Positions 1-9,249 of a DNA stretch of 64,000 bases are shown here, one piece after another. Under the pieces are notes generated by a model, which did no database searches, had not been told where the DNA came from, and saw nothing but the letters and a program-made list of their open reading frames with translations. Each line of letters starts with the position of its first letter. Within the stretch, counting starts at the first letter, position 1. Source of the stretch: Mucilaginibacter jinjuensis (lineage in GTDB: Bacteria; Bacteroidota; Bacteroidia; Sphingobacteriales; Sphingobacteriaceae); assembly GCF_028596025.1 (NCBI RefSeq), contig NZ_CP117167.1, positions 2,356,001 to 2,420,000 of the forward strand, written 5' to 3'. A program made the position numbers and the translations under genes.

Positions 1-1
1 C

Positions 2-2218
2 TCTATTTTACGTGAAGGTTTTCACAATGAATATGCAAACGGCGTTTTTGTCGGCGGGTATTTAGATAGAGGACAATACAATACCCAAAGTTCAAGAGTA
101 GGATGGAATAACGTTGTCAATGGAAAAGTCGAAGCATACGGTTTTCGTTCCATGGGTTTATTTCAAACATCTGACAACCGGACAGATACCTTTGAACACT
201 TAGGGGTATCTTCAACGTGGGTAAAATGGACGGAACCAACCGCCGAAGCCTTAAGGCAAGCTTGTCTAGCAAAAAAATCCCGAATATTACAACAGGAGCC
301 AAATTTACCAGTAACTCACATTCAGGAATTTAAAGTTAGCGGAAGTAACTTTTTAAAAGATATGCACCTCGATTTCAACCCTCAATTTAATGTTGCCATC
401 GGGGGGCGTGGGACAGGGAAGTCTTCATTGCTGCAATACATTTCATGGGCTTTGGGAAAGGATATTGACGTACCTAAAAGGGCAGATTTAGAAAACTTTA
501 TTAAGAACACGTTAAATAATGGCCTCGTGGAGATAACCGTAAATAAAACAGGAATTCCCCATTATATACGTCGCTCTACTAGCTTATACGAAATGAAGAT
601 TGGTAATGCTGATTGGCAATCAACAAACAGCCAAAATGTAGCTACTATCATCAGATCGGATTCTTTTTCTCAAAAGGAATTAAGCAAACACGATAAAGAC
701 AAAACAAATCAACTAAATCGGATAATTGAGAATGCAGTACAAAGTGATCTCGAATCTATCAGGCGCAAAATCGAAGAAAATGGCAATAAAATTAGAGAAG
801 TTGCAACTATTTATGAATCATACCTAGCGAATCTGAAAACTGCTAAGGATTTAAAAATCCAGATAACTTCTTTAACCATACAAATAGTCAGGTTAAACGA
901 ATTGCTTAATGAAATGCCCTCTGAGGATCAAGTCGTCATAAAAAGCAATACATTGATTAATGAAGAGAAAAATATCATCAGTATATCTGAGTACCAAATG
1001 GCGCAAATCGCAAATCAAATAGAACATATAATAAATAATTTAAATTTTAAGCGACCTGAGTACAAATCGGAGGCCATCCAAAATTATGCGGCAGTCAAAA
1101 CTTTTCTAAATGCACAGGATCAAAACCTTACTAAAATTAAAAAAGGCCTGTTGTATTCGTTACAAAATATATCCTCAGAGGATTCTGTACGCTATAAAAA
1201 AGCTTTAACTGATTTACATGAAGAACACGATGAACGCTATAAGGAAGCCAAAGAAAGGCAACAAACGTTTGAATCAACCATTAAAGAAATAGAGGAGTTG
1301 CGTGCGAGATTACGCATTCTGACTGACGATAGATATAGAATAACGCAACTGATTGAAGCGGAAAAGGGAGTTCAAAAGGAATTAAATCAGTTATTTTTCG
1401 CACGAAATGAGTTGAATAAAAGCTTATATATATTATTCAAGAAAGCGGTCGATGACATTGCTTCGAAAAGTGAAAGAACGTTAGAAATTAAGTTGTCTAC
1501 CCTTACAAACATTGAAGATATCTTAGGCTCGTTCATCGAAAATGTAACAGGTAGCAAAGGACAACCACAAAGAACACAAGCTTTTTTTCAAGGATTATTG
1601 AATGGTAATAATACCTACAAAAATCTATTGAAATTTTGGCTGTCGCTATACAAAAAAACAGCATCTACCGAAAGCGTCGACAATATATTAGCTGAGTACG
1701 GTTTATCCAACAATTCTCTTCTTGAAACGGATTGGGAAAGGATTTCAGAGTACTTCAGTAACTCTTCGACCATTATTGAATTTGCATTGGATCTACCGAC
1801 TTATAACCTTGAACTAATATATTGTAAGGATGATAAAAGTAAAATTCCATTCCAAGATGCATCATATGGGCAACAAGCAGGCTCAATCTTAACCATTTTG
1901 TTAAATCAAGAATTTGGACCATTGATTATAGATCAGCCGGAAGATGATTTAGACAATAAGGTTATTCATCAAATCACAGAAAACATTGTTGCTGCTAAGC
2001 ACAAACGACAGTTAATTTTTAGTAGTCATAACGCCAACATAGCCGTTAATGGAGATGCAGAATTAATCTTGGTTTTTGATCACAATTCCGACAAATCCGC
2101 TGGAGAAGTTAGCTCTTTTGGTTCTATTGATATGGACGGCATTAAAAACCAGGTTAAAGAAATTATGGAAGGTGGTAAGGTTGCATTTGAAATGCGAAAA
2201 ACTAAGTATGGATTTTAA
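2..2218 (+). CDS. TrlF-like PHP/AAA ATPase, 5' end outside window
   Basis: The frame is open from base 2, so the gene starts upstream; the first in-frame ATG at 152 is internal. The visible N-terminal part ends in a PHP-like segment (TWVKWTEPTAEALRQ, about 218-262), typical of the end of a PHP domain in TrlF-family proteins. It is followed by an ABC/SMC-type ATPase: Walker A GGRGTGKSS near 400-426, a long coiled-coil middle (about 680-1450), a signature-like YGQQAG near 1867-1882, and Walker B LIIDQPEDDLDN near 1924-1959. Such ATPases are found in defence islands and DNA repair contexts. The SEFIR gene follows after 20 bp, suggesting one operon. The family call is fairly confident; the cellular role is inferred. 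Confidence 0.85.
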   Translation, partial: SILREGFHNEYANGVFVGGYLDRGQYNTQSSRVGWNNVVNGKVEAYGFRSMGLFQTSDNRTDTFEHLGVSSTWVKWTEPTAEALRQACLAKKSRILQQEPNLPVTHIQEFKVSGSNFLKDMHLDFNPQFNVAIGGRGTGKSSLLQYISWALGKDIDVPKRADLENFIKNTLNNGLVEITVNKTGIPHYIRRSTSLYEMKIGNADWQSTNSQNVATIIRSDSFSQKELSKHDKDKTNQLNRIIENAVQSDLESIRRKIEENGNKIREVATIYESYLANLKTAKDLKIQITSLTIQIVRLNELLNEMPSEDQVVIKSNTLINEEKNIISISEYQMAQIANQIEHIINNLNFKRPEYKSEAIQNYAAVKTFLNAQDQNLTKIKKGLLYSLQNISSEDSVRYKKALTDLHEEHDERYKEAKERQQTFESTIKEIEELRARLRILTDDRYRITQLIEAEKGVQKELNQLFFARNELNKSLYILFKKAVDDIASKSERTLEIKLSTLTNIEDILGSFIENVTGSKGQPQRTQAFFQGLLNGNNTYKNLLKFWLSLYKKTASTESVDNILAEYGLSNNSLLETDWERISEYFSNSSTIIEFALDLPTYNLELIYCKDDKSKIPFQDASYGQQAGSILTILLNQEFGPLIIDQPEDDLDNKVIHQITENIVAAKHKRQLIFSSHNANIAVNGDAELILVFDHNSDKSAGEVSSFGSIDMDGIKNQVKEIMEGGKVAFEMRKTKYGF

Positions 2219-2238
2219 CGAACAATCATTGAGTAAAC

Positions 2239-3681
2239 ATGTCAACAACTACAAAAAAAGTTTTTATTTCTTATAGCTGGTCAACACCTGAACATGATGA
2301 CTGGGTGCTTTCTTTGGCACACCAATTATTAAATGATGGTATTGATGTCGTCTTAGACAAATGGGATCTCAAAGAAGGACAAGATAAATTTCATTTTATG
2401 GAATCTATGGTGAGTTCGTGTGATATTGACAAAGTATTGATGATATGCGATAAAAAATATGCAGATAAAGCCGACAGTAGATTAGGTGGCGTCGGTACAG
2501 AAACTCAAATTATAACATCACAGGTATATAATAAAGTAAGCCAGGAAAAATTCATTCCTGTTGTCGCCGAGGTTGACGAACATGGACAACCATTTTTACC
2601 GACTTATCTGAAATCGCTTATATATATAAATCTTTCCTCAAGTGAGAATTACCCTTTGGAGTATGAAAAGTTGTTGCGAAACATATTAAATCGTCCAAGT
2701 TTGAGCAAGCCAAAACTTGGGACACCACCATCTTATCTATACGAAGACAGTCCGGTGAATTTCAAGACAACAACCATGGTACGAGGGATGGAGGTGCAAC
2801 TGGATAAGTTTCCAGGACGTGTAAATCTTTTTGTGAAAGACTTTTTGGCTGAATTTGACAGGAATCTAATCGATTTCAAAATTGAAAATCCAAGCAATCT
2901 TTATCTAGAAATTGGCAAACAAATACTTGACAAATTAACCCAGTATTTGCCATTGAGAGATGATTATTTGAGCTTTATTGACAAACTTACAAAGGATGAT
3001 CGAGGTTTTGATACCGACATCCTTATAAGATTTTTCGAAAATTTGCCCCTCCATTTGAGCCCTCGGGGAGACAATTATCAATCTTGGCAAAGCGGATCTT
3101 TCGAGCATTTTAAATTCATAAACCACGAGCTTTTTATTTATACGGTAGCAATCGCGCTTAAAAATGATAATTACCGAATTTTGGAAAGTTTATTATTGTC
3201 AAAATATTTCTTTAAAAGCCGTGGGCAGGGGCAAGTCGAAGCATTGGATTATGACCGTCTAAGAAGTCATTTTGATTTACTCGACCAATATTATAATCAA
3301 CTTCGAGGAAGGAGGTCCGATAATGTTTATGCAGATGTTTTAATAAGTCGCGTTCCTGACTTCCTTACTAAAGACGATCTTGTTGCTGGCGATCTCTTAT
3401 GTTACCATATCGGCCAATTAAACAACGTGGATTGGTATCCTATTGTTTATGGCTATAACGGAAGACATCGCGGCGATTTTGAATTTTTTAACCGTATTAT
3501 CTCTAAAAGGCATTTTGAGAAAGTAAAAAATCTTTTAGGTGTAAGTAATAGCAGTCAATTCAAGGATAAGTTGCTGCAAATAATTGCGAAGGGCGCTGAA
3601 CAAGGATACGGGAGTTTTCGTAGCCGCTTGCCTTCGTTAGAATATTATATTAAACCAGATAACATAGCTTCATTATCCTAG
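2239..3681 (+). CDS. SEFIR (TIR-like) domain protein
   Basis: 480 residues. Residues 6-150 match the SEFIR fold: KVFISYSW at the start, DGIDVVLDKWDL near residues 34-45, then VLMICDKKY and a GGVGTETQI stretch. SEFIR/TIR domains act in immune signalling or NAD cleavage, and in bacteria are often effectors of anti-phage systems. The remaining about 330 residues are alpha-helical and unrecognised, and may be a sensor or partner-binding region. The ATG lies 20 bp after the TrlF-like ATPase stop, so the two are probably co-transcribed. No SD sequence precedes the start, as usual in this phylum. The domain call is strong; a defence role is inferred. Confidence 0.85.
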   Translation: MSTTTKKVFISYSWSTPEHDDWVLSLAHQLLNDGIDVVLDKWDLKEGQDKFHFMESMVSSCDIDKVLMICDKKYADKADSRLGGVGTETQIITSQVYNKVSQEKFIPVVAEVDEHGQPFLPTYLKSLIYINLSSSENYPLEYEKLLRNILNRPSLSKPKLGTPPSYLYEDSPVNFKTTTMVRGMEVQLDKFPGRVNLFVKDFLAEFDRNLIDFKIENPSNLYLEIGKQILDKLTQYLPLRDDYLSFIDKLTKDDRGFDTDILIRFFENLPLHLSPRGDNYQSWQSGSFEHFKFINHELFIYTVAIALKNDNYRILESLLLSKYFFKSRGQGQVEALDYDRLRSHFDLLDQYYNQLRGRRSDNVYADVLISRVPDFLTKDDLVAGDLLCYHIGQLNNVDWYPIVYGYNGRHRGDFEFFNRIISKRHFEKVKNLLGVSNSSQFKDKLLQIIAKGAEQGYGSFRSRLPSLEYYIKPDNIASLS

Positions 3682-3747
3682 AGTTCGCTGCCCTTTAAAA
3701 GTTGTATGAAAGTTGTTATAATGCAAGGCTAATCTATTTGGCGTATA

Positions 3748-4074
3748 TTAAGTGGCAGATTTTAATTTGTCTTTTCTAACACGTTTCAAAATCTTTTCTA
3801 ATACTTCTTTTTCCTGTTGAATTACGTTGATTACCAAATTTGGGTCAATATCGATAATAAATGAAAATCGTAAAATTTCGAATAAAGAAAATGTTTCAGG
3901 ATTTGATAATTTCAGCGCATATCGGCTTTTGTTTATGCCTAATGCATCTGAAATTTTCCCGGAATTATACTCCCTGATTTCGTACATCCTTTTGACAGCA
4001 TTATTTTCAAATAAGAATTTAATGTGTTTAAACAAAGTATGATCGATCTCTTTATTATTTTCCCATTCAGACAT
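3748..4074 (-). CDS. Small HTH-like regulator
   Basis: 108 residues, convergent with the SEFIR gene. Residues 33-60 (KISDALGINKSRYALKLSNP) look like a Cro/phage-type helix-turn-helix, with a C-terminal helical tail rich in Lys/Glu. It resembles small regulators found in AT-rich islands. Its position right after the TrlF-like/SEFIR pair could mean control of that system, or simple neighbourhood in an island. No catalytic motif is seen. Function is a guess from the fold only. Confidence 0.6.
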   Translation of the reverse strand: MSEWENNKEIDHTLFKHIKFLFENNAVKRMYEIREYNSGKISDALGINKSRYALKLSNPETFSLFEILRFSFIIDIDPNLVINVIQQEKEVLEKILKRVRKDKLKSAT

Positions 4075-4291
4075 TTACGCCAATTTTGACGTAAAAGTCA
4101 CTTAATGCTACTAAATAAAATAAAAAAGTTACCATTAGAATAAAAAAGTTACTATGTGTAATTTTTTTATTCTATATTTGAATATGTATTGATATAAAGC
4201 GAAACAAAATTATTAATCGCTAACGAAGTCTCACGTACAAAACCGCCAGTAGATCACGTGAAGGCAAGTGAAAGCGCCCATTCCATAAATA

Positions 4292-4504
4292 TTATATCTT
4301 TGTGATGTATGTTATTGGATGGGCTTCACTTAAGTCTTTTGTGATCAACTCCAACCATTCGTGGTGGGAGGGGTTCCTGGCGGTTCCCTGTGCAAAAGCT
4401 GTGAAGCCCATCCAATTGCCTTCCAACTTGGAGAACTCGTTAACATATTTATTGAACGAGATGCCATACCTAAGCTTAACCAACTTTAGCTGTCTGATTG
4501 ACAA
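4292..4504 (-). CDS. Small hypothetical protein
   Basis: 70 residues, mixed charge, with a WMGFTAFAQGTARNPSHHEW segment in the middle and no membrane segment. The opposite strand also has an open frame (4305-4604), but the minus-strand protein has a more protein-like composition, with fewer Cys/Phe runs and an even charge pattern. No family is recognised. Either strand could be wrong and this may be non-coding. Confidence 0.4.
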   Translation of the reverse strand: MSIRQLKLVKLRYGISFNKYVNEFSKLEGNWMGFTAFAQGTARNPSHHEWLELITKDLSEAHPITYITKI

Positions 4505-4709
4505 ATTTCATAATAACGAATTAGCGTTCTGTTATTTCATAGGCTCAATCGTTTCCTTTTCTCTTCAGAATCCTATTAAGAATATCTTTAAGTCACCGGA
4601 GTGAGTCGTATCTACAGTTGGAGATTCGACGTGTAGATCGTGCCTCTGCGGTAATCCGTTAACGTTTCTTAAACTTACCCTAATCTATTCCAAAAACCTA
4701 TGTTACCTT

Positions 4710-4955
4710 ATGAATGCCACGCTAACTGATTTAAGTAAAGAACATTTGTACCGCCCGAGCAACCTGATGAGGCATTTTCTGCACAATCCATGGATTCAGT
4801 TCAGCATGGTTTGTTCGACGTTTTTCGTGCATATGCAGTTAGCCCGAAAAGGGTCGCTTAATCTTAGTTTATCTGAAAAGCAAATAGCGGCACTTTTTGA
4901 TGACATGGTTTCACTGGTCAAAGCTGTTGGTCTACTTCGGGAGATCGTAGAATAG
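4710..4955 (+). CDS. Small hypothetical protein
   Basis: 81 residues, predicted largely helical, with a HNPWIQFSMVCSTFFVHMQLA segment (about residues 25-45) that could be amphipathic or weakly membrane-associated, and a Leu/Val-rich C-terminus. It stands alone upstream of the TlpA-like gene with a 73-bp gap. No family recognised. The composition is plausible for a real protein, but no independent evidence is seen. Confidence 0.45.
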   Translation: MNATLTDLSKEHLYRPSNLMRHFLHNPWIQFSMVCSTFFVHMQLARKGSLNLSLSEKQIAALFDDMVSLVKAVGLLREIVE

Positions 4956-5028
4956 GACAGTTTCCGGCAGGACAATAATTCTCAGGACACCGCATTTAAC
5001 AGATTTTTAACGGTTTTAATTATCGAAA

Positions 5029-6012
5029 ATGAAGCTTAAATTATGCTTCCTGCTATTCCTATGCCCAATTTTCAGGGTTTTAGCGCAGGAACAAAATCAT
5101 AAACTACCGGTTGCTGCGCCGCAATATACCGGGTTAAGTATCGGGCAGGTTGTGCCTGATGTCCTGATTTCACAGGTGCTGAATAATAATGGGGGGGCTA
5201 CCCGTTTGTCTGACTTTCGCGGCCGTTTACTGATCCTTGATTTTTGGGCAACGTCATGCGCCGGTTGTATACAGGCCATGCCGCGGCTGGATTCTTTGCA
5301 AAAGGTATCCGGTGGGAGGGTTGTGATACTCCCGGTGACGGCTGAAAAGCGGAAACGGGTAATGGCTTTCCAGAAAGCAAATGCCTTTTTGCAGGGCTGG
5401 AAGTTTCGCACCGTGGTCGAAGACCGCGACCTGCATGCCTTGTTCCCGCATCGTCTGGTGCCGCACGAAGTCTGGATAGACAGCACAGGTCACGTGATGG
5501 CCATTACGGATGTGGCGGCCGTTAATGTATTGGCGATAGATCGGGCTTTGTCCGGTAAACAACCGAATGCTTCCCTGAAAGCAGACGTGCTATCTTATCA
5601 GCGGAATAAACCTTTGTTAGTGGATGGGAACGGGGCGCCTGATTCGGCTTATCGTTACCGTTCCATTATTACCGCAGCTATTCCCGGTTTGCCGTCCTTT
5701 ATCAGTATCCATTACGATTCGCTCAAAGCGGTGATCATTGTCCGGGCGTCTAACGTGAGCGTGAAACTCCTGTACTCACTCGCCTTTAAAAAATTAAGGG
5801 AACTGCCTAAAGACAGTTTGGATCTTGGGCCGGACCGCGGGCTGTATTGTTACGAGCTGACTTTGCCCGGCCGTTCCGCTATCCGTGCCCGCGAGAGCGT
5901 CAGGCAGGACCTCGACCGCTTTTTTAATGTCCGGTCGGAGTGGATAGGCAATGTCTTTCGCCTGGTGCCGCTTCCCGACTATTCTATTCCCGATGAACCA
6001 CTGGTGCTCTGA
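5029..6012 (+). CDS. Secreted TlpA-like thioredoxin-fold protein
   Basis: 327 residues. A signal peptide (MKLKLCFLLFLCPIFRVLAQ) is followed by an AhpC/TSA-TlpA type domain at about residues 35-170, with active-site motif WATSCAGC (Cys77, Cys80). The C-terminal ~150 residues are unrecognised. It probably acts as a periplasmic thiol-disulfide oxidoreductase. It lies 21 bp before a SusC gene and is likely the first gene of an operon with SusC and SusD. TlpA-like proteins next to SusC/D pairs are common in this phylum. The substrate is unknown. Confidence 0.85.
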   Translation: MKLKLCFLLFLCPIFRVLAQEQNHKLPVAAPQYTGLSIGQVVPDVLISQVLNNNGGATRLSDFRGRLLILDFWATSCAGCIQAMPRLDSLQKVSGGRVVILPVTAEKRKRVMAFQKANAFLQGWKFRTVVEDRDLHALFPHRLVPHEVWIDSTGHVMAITDVAAVNVLAIDRALSGKQPNASLKADVLSYQRNKPLLVDGNGAPDSAYRYRSIITAAIPGLPSFISIHYDSLKAVIIVRASNVSVKLLYSLAFKKLRELPKDSLDLGPDRGLYCYELTLPGRSAIRARESVRQDLDRFFNVRSEWIGNVFRLVPLPDYSIPDEPLVL

Positions 6013-6033
6013 GCACCGCATAAAAAATAATTC

Positions 6034-9000
6034 ATGAAACAGACCTATTACCTATTATTCATTTTAGCCTCACTCGCCTTAACCCCGCTGGCGGCCACCG
6101 CCCAGCATATCTCGGGGCGGCTACAGGATACCCACAACCAACCGCTTTCCGGCGTTGAAATCGGTGTTAAGGGCCGTGGCCCTTTAACCGTGTCTGCTGC
6201 GGATGGCCACTTTAATTTGGTTGCGCGGCCTCGTGATACGCTCTATTTTAAAAAAGCGGGCTATGGTATCCAGTATATCTTCGTTCAAAGCGGCGGTACT
6301 TTTAATGTGACCCTGCGCCCTGATAACGAAGATCTGACCGAAGTGAAGATCGTATCTAACGGCTATCAAAACCTGCCGCTGCAAAAGGCTACCGGTTCCT
6401 TTGAGGCCATTGGCCAGACTTTAATCAACCGGTCTACCGGCAGCAATGTACTGGACCGCCTCGAAGGGGTCAGCAGTATTCTTTTTGATAAACGGATAGG
6501 GCAGGAGAATACTCTCATCATCCGTGGGCGGAGTACCCTGTTCGGTAATAATGCCCCGTTGGTTGTACTGGATAACTTCCCTTACAACGGGGATATCAAC
6601 AATATCAACCCCAACGATGTAGAAAGCGTAACGATCCTGAAAGACGCCGCAGCTGCTGCCATTTGGGGTGTCCGCGCCAGCAACGGGGTGATCGTGATCA
6701 CGACGAAGAAAGGGGAGCTCAACAAGCCGCTTTCCGTTAATTTCAGTGCGAATGTGACCGTTGCGAACAAAACGGACCTATTCTACCTGCCGCAGATGTC
6801 TTCGTCCGATTTCGTAGACCTCGAAAAGCAGCTTTTTGCCAAAGGATATTACGGTGATGACGAGAATTCCTACAGCCATACGCCGCTGTCACCCGTTGTA
6901 CAGTTGTTGATCGCCCAGCGGGACGGCAAGATCAGCGCCGCTGACGCGAACACGCAAATCAATGCACTGGCTGCTCATGACGTGCGGAACGACCTGCAAA
7001 AATACTGGTACCGCAAAGCCGTGAACCAGCAATATGCCCTGAACCTGAATGGCGGTTCGGACAAAAGCAGTTACGTGTTTTCCGCAGGTTATGATCATAA
7101 CCTTTCTGCACTCGATGCTACTTACCAGCGGCTCAACCTCCGCTCGGATTACAGGTTCTACTTAACCAAAGGCCTGGAGTTTGATGCAGGTGTTTACATG
7201 ACGGATGCGCTCACTGTGGCCGGGCGGGATGATTACACGGCGCTACGGACCAGCGATACGAAAGGCCTGTTGCCATATACCAGGCTGGCTGATGCACAGG
7301 GAAATCCGCTGCCCATGCTCAAGAATTACAGCCAATCCTTTGTGGCCGCATCTGAAGCGGCCGGGTTCCTGAACTGGGACTATGTGCCGTTGACTGATTA
7401 TAAGAATATCAGTAACCAGACCCGCCAACTGGACCTGTTGGTCAATACAGCCCTGAAATACAAAATTGTCAAAGGGCTGGGGGCTGAGCTTCGCTACCAG
7501 CTGGAGCATAGCCAGACGCAGGGTGACCTATTGTATAACCAGGACAGCTATTACGCCAGGGATGACATTAACCGATATACCCAGACGGCTGCCAATGGTT
7601 CCCTAACCCGGCCCATACCCATTGGGGGGATCTACAATGCTTCGGATACGCGTTTGAATGCGCATAGCCTGCGGGCACAGCTTAATTACCAGCTGGATTG
7701 GGGTAAGAACCAGTTGACCGCACTGGCCGGTTATGAATACCGGACCGACAAAACGGTTAGCCGTGCCAGTACGGATTATGGCTATGACAGCGACACGCAA
7801 ACTTCGCAGCCGGTCGATTACAAGACCAGCTTCCTGTTGTCCAATTATTCTTATTTCGTCGATTCCACCATCCCTTACCTCGATCAGTATGGTACTGTTC
7901 AGAATAATAACCTCTCTTATTATGCCAATGCGGCCTATGCTTTTGATAACCGCTACAGCCTGTCCGGCAGCATCCGCAAAGACGAATCCAACCTGTTCGG
8001 TGTCAATGCCAACCAGAAAGGGGTGCCGCTCTATTCGCTTGGTGCGGCCTGGACATTGAACAACGAGAAATTTTACCACCTCAGCTGGCTGCCGTACCTG
8101 AAACTCCGCGCCACCTATGGTTATAGCGGCAACGTCGACAACACCTTGTCTGCATTAACTACCATCCATAACTTTGGCACCAGCGCCGTGGGGAAACAGC
8201 GTTATTCGGGCATTGCCAATCCGCCAAACCCTGACCTGGGCTGGGAGAAGACAGGTGTTTTGAACTTCGGGGCGGATTTTGCAATAGCCGGGAATGTCCT
8301 TTCCGGTTCCGTCGAATATTACCATAAGAATGGGAAAGACCTGATCGGTTACCAGCCCGTCGACCAGACCACCGGGGTTTTAAACCCTGCTACAGGCTTG
8401 TTCCAGTATAAAGGGAATGTAGCGGCCATGAAGGGACATGGGATAGATTTGACTCTGCACAGCCACAACCTGCGCGGGGCCCTGAAATGGCAGACTGATG
8501 TGATACTCAGCACTGCCTTTAACCGCGTGACGAGCTATTACCAGTACAACAGCCAGGCCACAAATTATGTGGCTAACGCTTATACGGTCGTGCCGCTCGT
8601 TGGTAAACCGCTTTATTCCATCTTAACCTATCAATGGGCCGGTTTGGACCCGGCTAACGGGAATCCCAGGGGGTACCTGAATGGGCAGGTGAGTTCAGAT
8701 TATGCTTCCATACTGGCCAATACAACTGTTAGCGATCTTCATTACAGCGGTTCTGCTGTTCCGCAGGTTTACGGTTATTTTCGCAATACGTTCACTTACC
8801 GCCAATTCTCGCTCTCGGCCAATATCGCCTATAAATTGGATTATTATTTTATCAGGCCTGCGGTACAATATGATGCGCTGATCTCCGCCTGGGATGTTTC
8901 TACCGGGGATTATGCGCGCCGCTGGCAGGTGCCGGGCGATGAAAAGCATACCAACGTGCCTTCCTTTATTTTTCCGACTAATAGCCAGCGCGACCAGTTT

Positions 9001-9243
9001 TATGACCAGTCCGTGGTGAATGTGGAAAAGGGCGACAACATCCGGTTGCAGGATCTCCGGCTCAGTTATGACGCGGATCAGAAGCAATGGAAGAGAATGC
9101 CTTTTCGCCACCTGCAGGTTTTTTGTTATGCCACCAACCTGGGCCTGATCTGGACGGCCACCAAAACGGGCCTGGATCCCGATTATCCATCTTCACTTCG
9201 CCCGCCACTAACCATTGCGGTGGGTATTACCGGTAACTTTTAA
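6034..9243 (+). CDS. SusC/RagA-family TonB-linked outer membrane receptor
   Basis: 1069 residues. Signal peptide ending at TAQ, then a carboxypeptidase-regulatory-like domain (about residues 25-95, HISGRLQD...LSGVEIGVKG), a TonB plug (about 115-230, with LIIRGRSTLFGNNAPLVVLD and ILKDAAAAAIWGVRASNGVI), and a large beta-barrel ending in a terminal Phe (GITGNF). This is the full family length. It imports a ligand, often glycan or peptide, through the outer membrane with the SusD partner encoded next. No anti-sigma/sigma pair is adjacent, so regulation is not visible. The family call is certain; the substrate is unknown. Confidence 0.95.
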   Translation: MKQTYYLLFILASLALTPLAATAQHISGRLQDTHNQPLSGVEIGVKGRGPLTVSAADGHFNLVARPRDTLYFKKAGYGIQYIFVQSGGTFNVTLRPDNEDLTEVKIVSNGYQNLPLQKATGSFEAIGQTLINRSTGSNVLDRLEGVSSILFDKRIGQENTLIIRGRSTLFGNNAPLVVLDNFPYNGDINNINPNDVESVTILKDAAAAAIWGVRASNGVIVITTKKGELNKPLSVNFSANVTVANKTDLFYLPQMSSSDFVDLEKQLFAKGYYGDDENSYSHTPLSPVVQLLIAQRDGKISAADANTQINALAAHDVRNDLQKYWYRKAVNQQYALNLNGGSDKSSYVFSAGYDHNLSALDATYQRLNLRSDYRFYLTKGLEFDAGVYMTDALTVAGRDDYTALRTSDTKGLLPYTRLADAQGNPLPMLKNYSQSFVAASEAAGFLNWDYVPLTDYKNISNQTRQLDLLVNTALKYKIVKGLGAELRYQLEHSQTQGDLLYNQDSYYARDDINRYTQTAANGSLTRPIPIGGIYNASDTRLNAHSLRAQLNYQLDWGKNQLTALAGYEYRTDKTVSRASTDYGYDSDTQTSQPVDYKTSFLLSNYSYFVDSTIPYLDQYGTVQNNNLSYYANAAYAFDNRYSLSGSIRKDESNLFGVNANQKGVPLYSLGAAWTLNNEKFYHLSWLPYLKLRATYGYSGNVDNTLSALTTIHNFGTSAVGKQRYSGIANPPNPDLGWEKTGVLNFGADFAIAGNVLSGSVEYYHKNGKDLIGYQPVDQTTGVLNPATGLFQYKGNVAAMKGHGIDLTLHSHNLRGALKWQTDVILSTAFNRVTSYYQYNSQATNYVANAYTVVPLVGKPLYSILTYQWAGLDPANGNPRGYLNGQVSSDYASILANTTVSDLHYSGSAVPQVYGYFRNTFTYRQFSLSANIAYKLDYYFIRPAVQYDALISAWDVSTGDYARRWQVPGDEKHTNVPSFIFPTNSQRDQFYDQSVVNVEKGDNIRLQDLRLSYDADQKQWKRMPFRHLQVFCYATNLGLIWTATKTGLDPDYPSSLRPPLTIAVGITGNF

Positions 9244-9249
9244 ACTGAT

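Noticed and set aside
4302..4604. Plus-strand 100-residue frame
   Set aside because: Antisense to a more protein-like minus-strand frame; odd Cys/Phe-rich composition.
7603..8079. Long minus-strand frame inside SusC
   Set aside because: Codon shadow of a certain gene; no recognisable protein.
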